Assembly: GCA_036720245.1 (NCBI GenBank)
Contig: DAIMNI010000002.1
Span: 1 to 64,000 of the forward strand
Length of the DNA: 64,000 nucleotides
Direction: 5' to 3'
Origin: JAAZMA01 sp036720245
GTDB taxonomy: Bacteria; Bacillota; Clostridia; Tissierellales; Tepidimicrobiaceae
The translations under genes were made by a program, and so were the position numbers. Each line of letters starts with the position of its first letter. Position 1 is the stretch's first letter. Positions 1-9,211 of this stretch are shown piece after piece. The notes below the pieces were generated by a model, which did no database searches, had not been told where the DNA came from, and saw nothing but the letters and a program-made list of their open reading frames with translations.

Positions 1-242
1 TAACAAGAAAAGAAATATATGTAATTAGACCTTTTTTATATCTTCCAGAAGAAATCATTAGGAAAACAATTATTAAATACAATATACCTATAATTAAAAA
101 TCCTTGTAGTCAGGACAAAAAAACAAAGCGAGAGGAGGTAGGCCTAATTTTAGAGGACATCTACGAGAAAATACCAAGGGCAAGAGATAAGATCCTAACA
201 GCAATAAAAAATGAAGAAGAGTTCAATCTATGGTTTGATTAA
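1..242 (+). CDS. TtcA-family tRNA 2-thiocytidine synthetase, C-terminal fragment
   Basis: An open frame runs in from the left edge (codons from base 3) and stops with TAA at 240-242, giving 79 residues. It contains an IRPFLYLPEE stretch, an IIKNPCSQD motif and a KREEVGLILEDI segment, the layout at the end of TtcA-type PP-loop ATPases, which thiolate C32 of tRNA. The cysteine in NPCSQD sits where the family has a conserved C-terminal cysteine. The ATP-binding N-terminal part is outside the window. The stop is 15 bases before the next gene's start, so the two may be cotranscribed. Family placement is from recognised motifs only; a TilS-like relative is the main alternative. Confidence 0.7.
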   Translation, partial: TRKEIYVIRPFLYLPEEIIRKTIIKYNIPIIKNPCSQDKKTKREEVGLILEDIYEKIPRARDKILTAIKNEEEFNLWFD

Positions 243-257
243 GGAGAGGTGAAATTT

Positions 258-3092
258 GTGAACAAAAAATTAAATAAGTTTTTAGTCTATCTATTAGTTT
301 TATCAACTATTATTAGCTGGGCAGGGCCAAGCTTTGCCAAATCAATTAGTATGCCTTATATAATACATGAAGAAATGGTAGAATCCCAGTACTTAGGATC
401 TGGAATAAAATATGAACATATTAGAAAACTAACAGCCAGTGGCTGGTGGAATATTAATCTAGTAAGGGTAGATTTAGATGATGAATATGCAGAAGTAAAG
501 GGGCTTATGAATAGTAAAGGTCTTTCCAGTACTTCAACTGTCAGTAATTTAGTTAATACCAATAGGGCTGTAGCAGGAGTCAATGGAGATTATTTCGAAT
601 TTAAACCCCTTCCTCATCCTATGGGTACCTATATTGAAGATGGAAAAGTTATTTCTTCTCCTATAGAGAGGGCCTATGCACTTCCAACTTTTTATATAAC
701 TGAGGATAATAAACCAGGTATTGAATTTTTTGATAGAAGTTTTAAACTTAAATCTTTAGATTCTGGAGAAACACTTGATATTAGTTTAATTAATAAATCT
801 GCTGATTTTAATATGGTTACTCTATTAAATAAAAACTGGGGACAAAAATCCTTTGGCAATAGATTTAATGAGGATACTATAGAAATGGTAGTAGTAGATA
901 ATATTGTGGAAGAAATAAGAGTAGGACAGCCTCCAATAGATATTCCCGATAACGGATACGTAATTACCGTTAGTGGAGAAAGAGGAGAAACAATACTTAA
1001 TAATTTTGAAGTGGGACATGAAGTAGAATTAATTACAAATACCACTCCCAATTTAGAAAGTATTAAATTTGCCATTGGTGGCGGTAGCATAATACTTAAA
1101 AATGGTGTTCCTACTAATTCTAATATTAATATTAAGGGAAACCAGCCTAGAACAGGAATAGGAATATCCCAAGATGAAAAGGAACTTATAATAGCTACCA
1201 TAGATGGTAGAAATAATTCCTTTGTAGGGGTAAGTCAAGAGCTTTTTGGATTAATTTTAAAGGATTTAGGTGCATATAATGCAATAAATCTAGATGGTGG
1301 AGGCTCAACTACTATGGCAGTAAAACCAGTTGATAAACAAGTTGCTGAGGTAGTAAACAAGCCTTCTGATGGAAGCCAAAGGAAAGTGCCCAATGGCGTA
1401 GGAGTATTTTCCAATGCACCTCAAGGTGAATTATCTTATATTAAGGTTTCTGCAGATGATAAGAATGTTTTTACCGATACTTCTAGAAAATTCAGCATTA
1501 AAGGCTATGATCAATATCACCATCCTATAGAAGTAAATCAAAACGCTGTAGAATATAGTGTGGCTGGAGTGGACGGAGAATTTATTGGAAATACTCTAAA
1601 AGCTAAATCCCAAGGAAAAGCTAAAATCACTGCTAATTATAATGGGATTACTGCTAATACAGAAATAAAAGTTTTAGGCCCTGTTAAAAATATTATTTTA
1701 CCAATAAATAATTTTAATATTAAATCTGGGGGCAATAAAAACTTAGGCTCTTATACAGGTGTTGATAATAATGGCTTTAAGGCTAAAATTTATCCAGAGG
1801 ATATTAATTTTACAGTAATCAACGATTTAGGCCATGTGGAGAATAATGTATTTTATAGTAATGGCAAGGAAGGCTCTGGTGCCATAAGTCTTTCCGTAGG
1901 AAATGCTGTAAATAATATTTTAGTATCCATAGGTGGAGAAGAAAAAGCTATTGAGAGTTTTGAAAATCTAGATACTTTAAAATCCTCTACTTATCCTGAT
2001 TATGTACAAGGTAGTATAGCTTTAAGCCAAGATGCTAAAGTAGGAAACAATAGTGGAAAAATAGTATATGATTTTTCCAAAGGTGATGTAAATAGGGCAG
2101 TTTATATGGAATTACATCCAAATGACGAATTGGGATTAAAACTTGAAAACAATCCTTCTAGATTAGGTCTTTGGGTCAAAGGTGATGGACAAGGCAGTTG
2201 GCTAAGAGGACATATTGTAGATAAAAACAAAAAGGCCTATAGTATAGACTTCGTGAAGAATTTAAATTCTACAGAATGGGAATATGTAGAAGCAAGTATT
2301 CCAGAAAATGTAGCATATCCTATTACATTAGAAAAGATTTATGTAGTAGAAACAGATGTTAATAAAAAGCACTCTGGCGAAGTACTAATAGATGGATTGA
2401 CAGCTATACAGCCTAGAAAATATGATAATACAAATGTACCTGATTCCAGTAGTTCTAAGGATATTAAAAATGTAAAAACTGAAAAAAAAGAAAATGGATT
2501 TTCCTTTATAGTAACTAAGGCACCAAATAATTTAAATGAAATTGCAGATTTTGATGCAAAAACTACTATAGCTAATAAGGTTAATTCTCATAATGTAGCC
2601 TTATTTATGGGAGATACTGATACTGAATTTATGAAGGAGCTAAATCCTCAACTAAAAATGAACACAGGAATAAATTATGTTAGAAAAACCTATGGAAATG
2701 TAATGTTTATAGATGCTAATAATTCTAAAGGTGGAATAAGGGCAACTAATCCAGAACAATGGAAATGGCTAAAAGGAGGCCTAGAAAATTCTAAAGAGGA
2801 TCATATAGTTATGATGCTTCCAAGCCCCGTATTTGGAAATGGTGGCTTTAAGGATCCATTAGAAAGAGATTTACTTCATAATCTATTAGCAGATGAGGCA
2901 GAAGCTGGTAAAACAGTATGGGTAATTCATGGCGGAAGCAGCAATAAAACTGAAGTAAAAGAAGGCGTCAGATATATAGAATACGACAATAGAAATGTAA
3001 GTAATCCTGATGAAGTAAAAAATATACAAGCCATAGAATTTATAGTAAATGGCAAAGATATTAATTATCAAATAAACCCTGTGTTTAACTAA
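258..3092 (+). CDS. Secreted multidomain phosphodiester glycosidase (NAGPA domain) protein
   Basis: Predicted exported protein of 944 residues. I place the start at GTG 258: AAGGAGAGG lies eight bases upstream, whereas the in-frame GTG at 249 overlaps this ribosome site. Residues 1-27 form a signal peptide ending SFA-KS. Residues about 85-395 form a NAGPA-type phosphodiester glycosidase domain, with NGDYF at 109-113, RTGIGIS near 299 and NLDGGGSTTM at 344-353. This family removes sugars linked through phosphodiesters and is common in cell-wall or exopolysaccharide turnover. A bacterial Ig-like segment (about 395-480) and a jelly-roll, carbohydrate-binding-like segment (about 560-740) follow. 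The last 180 residues resemble the end of a calcineurin-type phosphoesterase without clear metal ligands. No surface anchor motif is visible. The substrate is unknown. Confidence 0.88.
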   Translation: MNKKLNKFLVYLLVLSTIISWAGPSFAKSISMPYIIHEEMVESQYLGSGIKYEHIRKLTASGWWNINLVRVDLDDEYAEVKGLMNSKGLSSTSTVSNLVNTNRAVAGVNGDYFEFKPLPHPMGTYIEDGKVISSPIERAYALPTFYITEDNKPGIEFFDRSFKLKSLDSGETLDISLINKSADFNMVTLLNKNWGQKSFGNRFNEDTIEMVVVDNIVEEIRVGQPPIDIPDNGYVITVSGERGETILNNFEVGHEVELITNTTPNLESIKFAIGGGSIILKNGVPTNSNINIKGNQPRTGIGISQDEKELIIATIDGRNNSFVGVSQELFGLILKDLGAYNAINLDGGGSTTMAVKPVDKQVAEVVNKPSDGSQRKVPNGVGVFSNAPQGELSYIKVSADDKNVFTDTSRKFSIKGYDQYHHPIEVNQNAVEYSVAGVDGEFIGNTLKAKSQGKAKITANYNGITANTEIKVLGPVKNIILPINNFNIKSGGNKNLGSYTGVDNNGFKAKIYPEDINFTVINDLGHVENNVFYSNGKEGSGAISLSVGNAVNNILVSIGGEEKAIESFENLDTLKSSTYPDYVQGSIALSQDAKVGNNSGKIVYDFSKGDVNRAVYMELHPNDELGLKLENNPSRLGLWVKGDGQGSWLRGHIVDKNKKAYSIDFVKNLNSTEWEYVEASIPENVAYPITLEKIYVVETDVNKKHSGEVLIDGLTAIQPRKYDNTNVPDSSSSKDIKNVKTEKKENGFSFIVTKAPNNLNEIADFDAKTTIANKVNSHNVALFMGDTDTEFMKELNPQLKMNTGINYVRKTYGNVMFIDANNSKGGIRATNPEQWKWLKGGLENSKEDHIVMMLPSPVFGNGGFKDPLERDLLHNLLADEAEAGKTVWVIHGGSSNKTEVKEGVRYIEYDNRNVSNPDEVKNIQAIEFIVNGKDINYQINPVFN

Positions 3093-3094
3093 TG

Positions 3095-3124
3095 AAAAAA
3101 CCTGGACAAATTGTCCAGGTTTTA
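3095..3124. terminator. Bidirectional terminator between converging genes
   Basis: A perfect ten-base stem (ACCTGGACAA / TTGTCCAGGT, 3100-3109 and 3111-3120) is flanked by an A-run on the left and a T-run on the right. It can therefore end transcripts from the glycosidase gene on the plus strand and from the decarboxylase operon on the minus strand. Confidence 0.9.
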
Positions 3125-3126
3125 AT

Positions 3127-4353
3127 TTAAAAAATATTGTAAATCCCTAATAATCCTAAAATCCCTCCAAATGCAACTGATGAAAGTCCAACTGCTAGAA
3201 GCTGACCAAATAATTTTTGTTTGTCCTTTTCGCTATTAGATGAGGCTAAAGTTAAAGCCCCTAATGTAGATAAAGGACTAAAGGTAACCATATGAGCTCC
3301 TACCACAATAGCTGCTATTAATGCATAAGGATTTGCCCCTCCTACTTGTTCAACAATTTTGGGAACTGTAGGAATTAAGGTTGGTAGAACTACTCCAGAT
3401 GCACTAGAAACTGAGGACAGCAATCCAGCAATTACTGCCATTATAGCCGCTGCAGTTTTTTCAGTCATAATACCTGCAAGAAAATTTGAGAGAGCATCTA
3501 TTCCACCAGCAATTGTTATAACATTGACTAGCATGGCTACTCCAGATACTAATAATAGAGTAGACCAAGGTACTGCTGATATAGCCTTTTTTTCGTCTGC
3601 AACATTTAAAAGCAGTAAAACAGCTGCACCAGAAAAGGCTGTCAAACCTATATCCCATTTAAAGAATAGAATACCTATTATTACTGCTAATATTACTATT
3701 AATGTCTTTTTCTGATCACTATTAAGTTTTTCCGTATTTCCATTGAAACCATTTTTTCTTTCAAGTTTATATCCTCCGAATATAAAATAGAATAAACCCC
3801 CCATAATTATGGCAACTAACAAGGTAGTAAGGAAAACAGTTCTAGATGTATCTAATCCCTGCCCTAATGCTAAGGAATTGGCTATAATTCCTGTAGCTGC
3901 CAAAGGAGATAAACCACCTGCAATGGAACCAGAAACAACCGTAGTTGCCATTAGTATTTCCGGTATATCCTCATCTTTTGCCAAAGCCATAGCTATTGGA
4001 GCCATTAATGCTGTTGTTACTACTGGCCCTGGCCCTGGTGCAGCTATTATAGCACTCATTATAAAGAATATTATTGGCAACAATTTTGTATTGCCTTTTG
4101 CTAAGCCTGCAACTTTTCTAGATATTAGTTCTAGGGTTCCATTTACATCGGCAATGCTAAATAGAAATGTCATTCCTAATAAGATAAAAAACAAACTTGT
4201 AGGCCAACCTGCAATAATCTCTTTCCCCTTTAATCCTAGCATAAATGTCCCTACTACAAATGCAAAAAATATACTAACTATTCCCGTATTTATATCCTTT
4301 TTAAATCCTATAAATATAGCTATAACTAATGCAATCAGTGTTATAATTTCCAC
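3127..4353 (-). CDS. MatC-like dicarboxylate/malonate carrier, SLC13-type permease
   Basis: An integral membrane protein of about 408 residues with roughly ten to eleven hydrophobic segments and two glycine/proline-rich re-entrant-like stretches (AAPGPGPVVTT in the first half, SSASGVVLPTLIPT in the second). It resembles the MatC/SLC13 family of dicarboxylate carriers. It is the last gene of the decarboxylase operon, 18-24 bases after mmdB, so it most likely imports the acid that the operon activates and decarboxylates. GTG at 4353 has better spacing from the GGGGG ribosome site than the upstream GTG at 4359, but either is possible. The exact substrate (malonate, methylmalonate, succinate) cannot be read from sequence. 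Confidence 0.75.
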   Translation of the reverse strand: MEIITLIALVIAIFIGFKKDINTGIVSIFFAFVVGTFMLGLKGKEIIAGWPTSLFFILLGMTFLFSIADVNGTLELISRKVAGLAKGNTKLLPIIFFIMSAIIAAPGPGPVVTTALMAPIAMALAKDEDIPEILMATTVVSGSIAGGLSPLAATGIIANSLALGQGLDTSRTVFLTTLLVAIIMGGLFYFIFGGYKLERKNGFNGNTEKLNSDQKKTLIVILAVIIGILFFKWDIGLTAFSGAAVLLLLNVADEKKAISAVPWSTLLLVSGVAMLVNVITIAGGIDALSNFLAGIMTEKTAAAIMAVIAGLLSSVSSASGVVLPTLIPTVPKIVEQVGGANPYALIAAIVVGAHMVTFSPLSTLGALTLASSNSEKDKQKLFGQLLAVGLSSVAFGGILGLLGIYNIF

Positions 4354-4377
4354 ACTCACACACCCCCAAAAGTTTTA

Positions 4378-5556
4378 TTATCCAAAAAACATCAATAACA
4401 ATCCTGCTGCTACTGCAGAACCTATAACTCCTGCCACATTTGGTCCCATGGCATGCATTAATAGGAAATTAGCTGGATTAGCCTCTTGTCCTACCTTCTG
4501 AGATACTCTAGCTGCCATTGGTACTGCAGATACTCCTGCTGAACCTATTAGTGGATTTACTTTGCCTCCTGTAGCTTTGCACATGATTTTTCCAAACAAT
4601 ACTCCTGCAGCTGTTCCTATGCAGAAGGCTATTAATCCTAGTACTATTATCTTTATAGTATCTGGAGATAGGAAAGTTTCTGCATTAGCTGTAGCTCCTA
4701 CTGTTATACCTAAAAATATAGTTACTATATTCATAAGTTCATTTTGTGCTGTCTCACTTAGTCTTCCAACTACACCAGATTCTCTCATTAGATTACCTAG
4801 CATTAACATTCCTATTAATGGCCCTGCTGATGGTAATAACAGGGTTACAAGGACTGTAATTACTATTGGGAATATAATCTTTTCCTTTTTAGATACTGGT
4901 CTCAATTGTTCCATTACTATTTTTCTCTCTTCTTCTGTAGTTAGAGCCTTCATTATTGGTGGTTGTATTATTGGCACTAATGCCATATAAGAATAGGCTG
5001 CTACTGCTATTGGCCCTAATAGTTCTGGTGCTAGTTTAGATGTTAAATAAAGAGCCGTAGGCCCATCTGCCCCACCTATAATACCAATACTTGCTGCCTG
5101 TGGTCCTGAAAAGCCTAATGCTATGGCTCCAATAAAAGTAAGAAATATCCCAAACTGAGCTGCTGCTCCTAATAATATAGATCTTGGATTAGCTATTAAT
5201 GGACCAAAATCCGTCATGGCTCCTACCCCTAAAAAGATTAAAGGTGGATATATCCCAAGTTTTACACCTTGATATAAATAATATAGTAATCCTCCTAATT
5301 CCTTAGTTTCCTGTACCAGCTCTCCCGTGTTTGGATCTGCTACTATTTCTACAATAGGTTCTGCCATAAGTCCTGCTAGAGGTAAATTTGCTAAAAGCAT
5401 ACCAAATGCTATGGGAAGTAATAAAAGGGGTTCAAATTCCTTTTTAATAGCTAGGTAAAGAAGGACAAAGGATATTAAAAGCATTATAATTTGTCCAGGA
5501 GTAATTGCTGCAAATCCTGTACTTTGCAAAAAATCCTTTAATATTTCTATAATCAT
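4378..5556 (-). CDS. mmdB: Na+-translocating acyl-CoA decarboxylase, beta (membrane) subunit
   Basis: A 392-residue polytopic membrane protein of the OadB/MmdB/GcdB family. The family signature GGADGPT is at 161-167, its Asp164 matching the Na+-binding aspartate. A second signature, NPLIGSAGVSAVPMAARV, occurs in the last third. This subunit removes the carboxyl group from carboxybiotin and couples this to export of sodium ions. It is encoded 22 bases after the biotin carrier, in the usual order for such operons. Length is normal for MmdB and no key motif is missing. Confidence 0.95.
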   Translation of the reverse strand: MIIEILKDFLQSTGFAAITPGQIIMLLISFVLLYLAIKKEFEPLLLLPIAFGMLLANLPLAGLMAEPIVEIVADPNTGELVQETKELGGLLYYLYQGVKLGIYPPLIFLGVGAMTDFGPLIANPRSILLGAAAQFGIFLTFIGAIALGFSGPQAASIGIIGGADGPTALYLTSKLAPELLGPIAVAAYSYMALVPIIQPPIMKALTTEEERKIVMEQLRPVSKKEKIIFPIVITVLVTLLLPSAGPLIGMLMLGNLMRESGVVGRLSETAQNELMNIVTIFLGITVGATANAETFLSPDTIKIIVLGLIAFCIGTAAGVLFGKIMCKATGGKVNPLIGSAGVSAVPMAARVSQKVGQEANPANFLLMHAMGPNVAGVIGSAVAAGLLLMFFG

Positions 5557-5578
5557 TTAATCTACCTTCCTTTCCTAC

Positions 5579-5971
5579 TTAATCTATTACTATTAATTTA
5601 TCTCCAGTGTTTACAGATACACCTTTTGCAGTTCCAATGCTTGATACTTTCCCATCTCTTGGGGCTAATATTTCATTTTCCATTTTCATAGCCTCTAATA
5701 TAAGTAAAATATCCCCTGCCTTAACTTCATCGCCCTCAGCTACATTCACACTAAGTATAGTTCCTGGCATTGGTGCAGATACTACTTCGCTGTCTTCATT
5801 TACTACCACTTCTTTCTTTTCCTTTTGTGGTGCTGATGGAATCTTAGATTGGCGTGTGCTTTTAGGTTTTGACCGTGATACTGGCGCTTTTGTAGTAGTA
5901 GAATTATCTAGTACTTCCTCTACCTCCACCTCATGTTGACCTCCATCTACATTTATCAAATATTTCTTCAT
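5579..5971 (-). CDS. mmdC: Biotin carboxyl carrier subunit of the decarboxylase
   Basis: A 130-residue biotin acceptor protein. An N-terminal helper segment is followed by a polar, Ser/Lys/Pro-rich linker (about 22-60). The biotinyl domain (63-130) has EAMKM at 93-97, with Lys96 as the predicted biotinylation site. ATG at 5971 follows AGGAGG with seven bases of spacing; a longer in-frame start at 6025 lies inside the preceding gene and is unlikely. It carries CO2 as carboxybiotin from the carboxyltransferase to the membrane subunit. Confidence 0.95.
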   Translation of the reverse strand: MKKYLINVDGGQHEVEVEEVLDNSTTTKAPVSRSKPKSTRQSKIPSAPQKEKKEVVVNEDSEVVSAPMPGTILSVNVAEGDEVKAGDILLILEAMKMENEILAPRDGKVSSIGTAKGVSVNTGDKLIVID

Positions 5972-5999
5972 ATCTTTACCTCCTATTATTTTCTGTATT

Positions 6000-6359
6000 T
6001 TATAATCTTCCAAGAGCCTGATCAATCCTACCAGCTTCTGCCCATATAGGTGATGTTGGATAGGTTTTCTTAATACTTTTTATATTTATATCTGAAATTT
6101 CTACCCCCATATTTGCAGTAATAGCTGCAGCTATCACTGCCACTAGTTCTTCATTATTACTTTTCCCTTCAACTTTTGTCCCCTTTATAACTTTAGGTTT
6201 TTCCATGACTATATTTTCAACTTTTTCATTCCTATTGTCACTTGTGACAATCCTTAATAAATCTATTAAATAGGATATAGCTAGTAGCACAACAAACACT
6301 ACAACCATACTAAATACTGTTATAAGTAAACTTTGTCCAATGGTAATATATTCACCCAA
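6000..6359 (-). CDS. mmdD: OadG/MmdD-type small membrane subunit of the decarboxylase
   Basis: A 119-residue protein with one N-terminal membrane helix (about residues 7-30), a charged linker and a C-terminal segment ending in SPIWAEAGRIDQALGRL. That ending is typical of OadG/MmdD subunits, which hold the carboxyltransferase to the membrane complex. I chose TTG 6359, eight bases after GAGG; the GTG at 6368 overlaps that ribosome site. It lies 14 bases after mmdA, and its stop is 28 bases before the biotin carrier start. Confidence 0.88.
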   Translation of the reverse strand: MGEYITIGQSLLITVFSMVVVFVVLLAISYLIDLLRIVTSDNRNEKVENIVMEKPKVIKGTKVEGKSNNEELVAVIAAAITANMGVEISDINIKSIKKTYPTSPIWAEAGRIDQALGRL

Positions 6360-6373
6360 ATTTATCACCTCTT

Positions 6374-7918
6374 CTATACTGGTAAATTACCATGTTTTTT
6401 GGCTGGATTAGATTTTCTCTTGCTTTCTAACATATCAAAAGCAGAAATAATCCTTGGTCTAGTAATACTTGGTACTATTACATCATCTACATATCCTCTT
6501 TCTGCCGCTATATAAGGATTAGCTACCGTATCTTTATATTCTTCAATCTTTTTCCCTCGTGTTTCTACAGGATTGTCTGAATCAGCTATATCATGTTTAA
6601 ATATTATATTGGCTGCCCCATCTGGTCCCATTACAGCAATTTCTGCATTTGGCCAAGCAAATACTTGATCTGCACCTAATTCTTTATTACACATGGCTAT
6701 ATAGGCACCACCATAGGCTTTTCTAATTATTACCGTAACTTTAGGTACAGTGGCCTCACTAAAGGCAAATAACATTTTTGCCCCATGACGAATTATTCCC
6801 CCATATTCTTGGTCTGTTCCTGGTAAAAATCCTGGTACATCTACTAAATTTAATAAGGGTATATTAAAGGCATCACAGGTTCTAATAAATCTACCTGCTT
6901 TATCTGAAGCATTTATATCCAAACATCCTGCTAATACTTTTGGTTGATTTGCCACTACTCCAGCGGTCTTTCCATTTAATCTTATAAATCCTGTTATTAT
7001 ATTTTGGGCAAAAAACTCTTGAGTTTCAAAGAATTCCCCCCCATCTGCCAATAACCTTATTATTTCTTTCATATCATAGGGTTTATTTGGATTAACTGGT
7101 ACTATTTCATTTAAGGCCTCTTCCACTCTGTTTATTTCATCTGTTACTTCATATACCGGTGGAGATTCCAAATTATTTGAAGGCAAATAAGATAATAAGG
7201 TTCTTATCCTTTCTATGGATTCCTCTTCAGTACTATCCATAAAATGAGCTACCCCAGATATACTATTATGAGTACTAGCTCCCCCTAGTTCCTCCTGAGT
7301 TACATCTTCCCCTGTTACTGTTTTTATTACCTGAGGACCCGTTATAAACATTTGACTAGTTCCTTCTACCATAAATATAAAATCCGTAATAGCTGGGGAA
7401 TAAACTGCTCCTCCTGCTGATGGCCCCATTATGGCTGTAATTTGTGGAATCACTCCCGAAGCCATAGTGTTTCTATAAAATATCTTTCCATAACCTGATA
7501 AGGAGTCCACTCCTTCTTGAATCCTAGCCCCTCCTGAATCATTTATTCCCACTAAAGGTGCCCCCATTTTCAATGCCATGTCTTGAACCTTGACTATCTT
7601 AGCTGCATGCATTTCGCCTAGAGAGCCACCTAATACTGTAAAATCTTGGGCATATACAAATATAAGTCTACCATCCACTGTTCCATAACCTGTAACTACC
7701 CCATCTCCTGATGCCTCTGCTTTTCCCATTCCAAAATTAGTGCATCTGTGTTTCACAAAAGCATCGATTTCTACAAAACTATCTTTATCTAATAGTAAAT
7801 TGATCCTTTCCCTTGCTGTAAGTTTCCCCTTTTTATGTTGCTTTTCAATTCTCTTTTCTCCACCACCTAGTTCAATTTTCTTTCTGGTTTCTAGGAGTTT
7901 ATCAATTCTCTTTTCCAT
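6374..7918 (-). CDS. mmdA: Carboxyltransferase (alpha) subunit of (methyl)malonyl-CoA-type decarboxylase
   Basis: A 514-residue acyl-CoA carboxyltransferase of the PccB/MmdA family, which moves a carboxyl group from an acyl-CoA to the biotin carrier. Both crotonase-like halves are present: the first has GGSLGEMHAAK and GGARIQEGVDSL, the second has DVPGFLPGTDQEYGG and GGAYIAMCNKELGAD. The length matches MmdA or PccB; glutaconyl-CoA decarboxylase alpha subunits are about 70 residues longer. Methylmalonyl-CoA or malonyl-CoA is therefore the likeliest substrate. No methylmalonyl-CoA mutase or epimerase is encoded nearby. The start follows AAGGAGGG at good spacing. Confidence 0.93.
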   Translation of the reverse strand: MEKRIDKLLETRKKIELGGGEKRIEKQHKKGKLTARERINLLLDKDSFVEIDAFVKHRCTNFGMGKAEASGDGVVTGYGTVDGRLIFVYAQDFTVLGGSLGEMHAAKIVKVQDMALKMGAPLVGINDSGGARIQEGVDSLSGYGKIFYRNTMASGVIPQITAIMGPSAGGAVYSPAITDFIFMVEGTSQMFITGPQVIKTVTGEDVTQEELGGASTHNSISGVAHFMDSTEEESIERIRTLLSYLPSNNLESPPVYEVTDEINRVEEALNEIVPVNPNKPYDMKEIIRLLADGGEFFETQEFFAQNIITGFIRLNGKTAGVVANQPKVLAGCLDINASDKAGRFIRTCDAFNIPLLNLVDVPGFLPGTDQEYGGIIRHGAKMLFAFSEATVPKVTVIIRKAYGGAYIAMCNKELGADQVFAWPNAEIAVMGPDGAANIIFKHDIADSDNPVETRGKKIEEYKDTVANPYIAAERGYVDDVIVPSITRPRIISAFDMLESKRKSNPAKKHGNLPV

Positions 7919-7931
7919 ATTATCCCTCCTT

Positions 7932-9116
7932 CTAAATAACTCCCTTTTCTCTTAATACTGAAATTTCTTCTGCTGTATAGCCAAGTTTGTCCCCTAATAT
8001 TTCCTTTGTATGTTCACCTAAAATAGGAGCTGCAGTTCTAATACTACCTGGTGTATCAGAAAGCTTTATTGGTATACCTGCCATCTTAAATGCACCAGCT
8101 ACTGGATGATCTACTTCTACGATCATGTCTCTAGCCAACACTTGTTTATTAGATACAACCTTATCTATTTTATTTATTTCTGTAGCGGGAATATCTTCTT
8201 TATCAAATAAGTCTATCCAATAAGCTGTACTTTCCTTTGCTAGTATTTCTGATACTATTTCCTTAATTTCTTTATGATTTTCGGTTCTCAATCCATTAGT
8301 TACAAATCTTTCATCTTCTATTAAATCTTCCTTATTTGTAAGTTTACAAAATTGTGCCCATAGTTTATCGTTTCCAATAGCAATCATAATTTGACCATCT
8401 TTAGTAGCAAAAGATTCAAATGGAGTAATAGATGGATGTCTATTTCCAATTGGTTTTGGATTTTCACCAGATATGAAATACCTAGCTATTGCATTTTCTA
8501 ATACTGCAACTTGACAATCTAACATTGCTACATCTACTTTTTGCCCCTTCCCAGTTTTTTCCCTATTGTATAAAGCTGTGAGTATACCTGTAACAGTAAA
8601 TATACCAGCAATTATATCTCCTACCGAAGCACCAACTCTTGTAGGCTCCCCACCTTCTTGACCCGTAATACTCATTATGCCTCCCATTGCCTGTACTATA
8701 GCATCATAAGCAGGCTTTCTAGCATAAGGCCCAGTGTGTCCAAAACCTGAGCAGGCTGCATATATAACCTTGTCATTTATTTTTCTTATTTCCTCATACC
8801 CTAGTCCAAATTTCTCCATGGTTCCTGGTCTATAGTTTTCTACAACAATATCAGCATCCTTAACTAAGTTTGTAAATATCTTTTTCCCCTCACCAGATTT
8901 AAGATTTAATGTCATACTTCTTTTGTTTCTGTTAATACTCATAAAGTAAGCACTTTCTCCGCCTATAAAAGGACCAAAAGCTCTAGAATCATCTCCAGTT
9001 TTTGGCATCTCTATTTTTAATACATCAGCCCCCATATCCGCTAAGATCATGGTTGCATAAGGTCCTGCCAATACCCTTGTCAAATCCAATACTTTTAAAT
9101 CTTTAAGTGGTAACAT
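7932..9116 (-). CDS. Class III (CaiB/BaiF) CoA-transferase
   Basis: A 394-residue formyl-CoA transferase-family enzyme that moves CoA between carboxylic acids. The conserved N-terminal LDLTRVLAGPYATMILADMGADVLKIE block is interrupted by no gaps, and Asp167 in VGASVGDIIAG aligns with the catalytic aspartate of the family. It is the first gene behind the sigma-54 promoter and is 13 bases before mmdA. The operon therefore probably first makes the CoA ester of an imported dicarboxylate and then decarboxylates it. The CoA donor would be an acetyl- or product-CoA; the acid is not identifiable from sequence. Confidence 0.9.
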   Translation of the reverse strand: MLPLKDLKVLDLTRVLAGPYATMILADMGADVLKIEMPKTGDDSRAFGPFIGGESAYFMSINRNKRSMTLNLKSGEGKKIFTNLVKDADIVVENYRPGTMEKFGLGYEEIRKINDKVIYAACSGFGHTGPYARKPAYDAIVQAMGGIMSITGQEGGEPTRVGASVGDIIAGIFTVTGILTALYNREKTGKGQKVDVAMLDCQVAVLENAIARYFISGENPKPIGNRHPSITPFESFATKDGQIMIAIGNDKLWAQFCKLTNKEDLIEDERFVTNGLRTENHKEIKEIVSEILAKESTAYWIDLFDKEDIPATEINKIDKVVSNKQVLARDMIVEVDHPVAGAFKMAGIPIKLSDTPGSIRTAAPILGEHTKEILGDKLGYTAEEISVLREKGVI

Positions 9117-9180
9117 AATTGAATTCCTCCTTAATTAATTTTTTAACATACAATTTTCCGAGCTCTCATCAATTATATAT

Positions 9181-9198
9181 TTGCAGATACCATGCCAA
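9181..9198 (-). promoter_or_regulatory. Sigma-54 (-24/-12) promoter of the decarboxylase operon
   Basis: On the minus strand the sequence reads TTGGCATGGTATCTGCAA. It has GG at 9196-9195 and GC at 9184-9183 separated by exactly ten bases, the RpoN hallmark. Transcription would start near 9171, leaving a leader of about 55 bases before the CoA-transferase. The adjacent upstream gene encodes a sigma-54 activator, which supports the call. Confidence 0.82.
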
Positions 9199-9211
9199 TA
9201 ATTAAAATGGT

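Noticed and set aside
692..1201. Long antisense open frame inside the glycosidase gene
   Set aside because: It is a shadow of the sense codons: no ribosome site, no family resemblance, and the sense frame has clear domains.
3809..4501. Plus-strand 230-codon frame across the carrier and mmdB genes
   Set aside because: Antisense to two well-supported membrane protein genes and spanning their junction; composition is that of complemented hydrophobic codons.
6374..7918. Glutaconyl-CoA decarboxylase alpha subunit
   Set aside because: The protein is about 70 residues shorter than GcdA, and no glutamate-fermentation genes (hydroxyglutaryl-CoA dehydratase) are present in the window.
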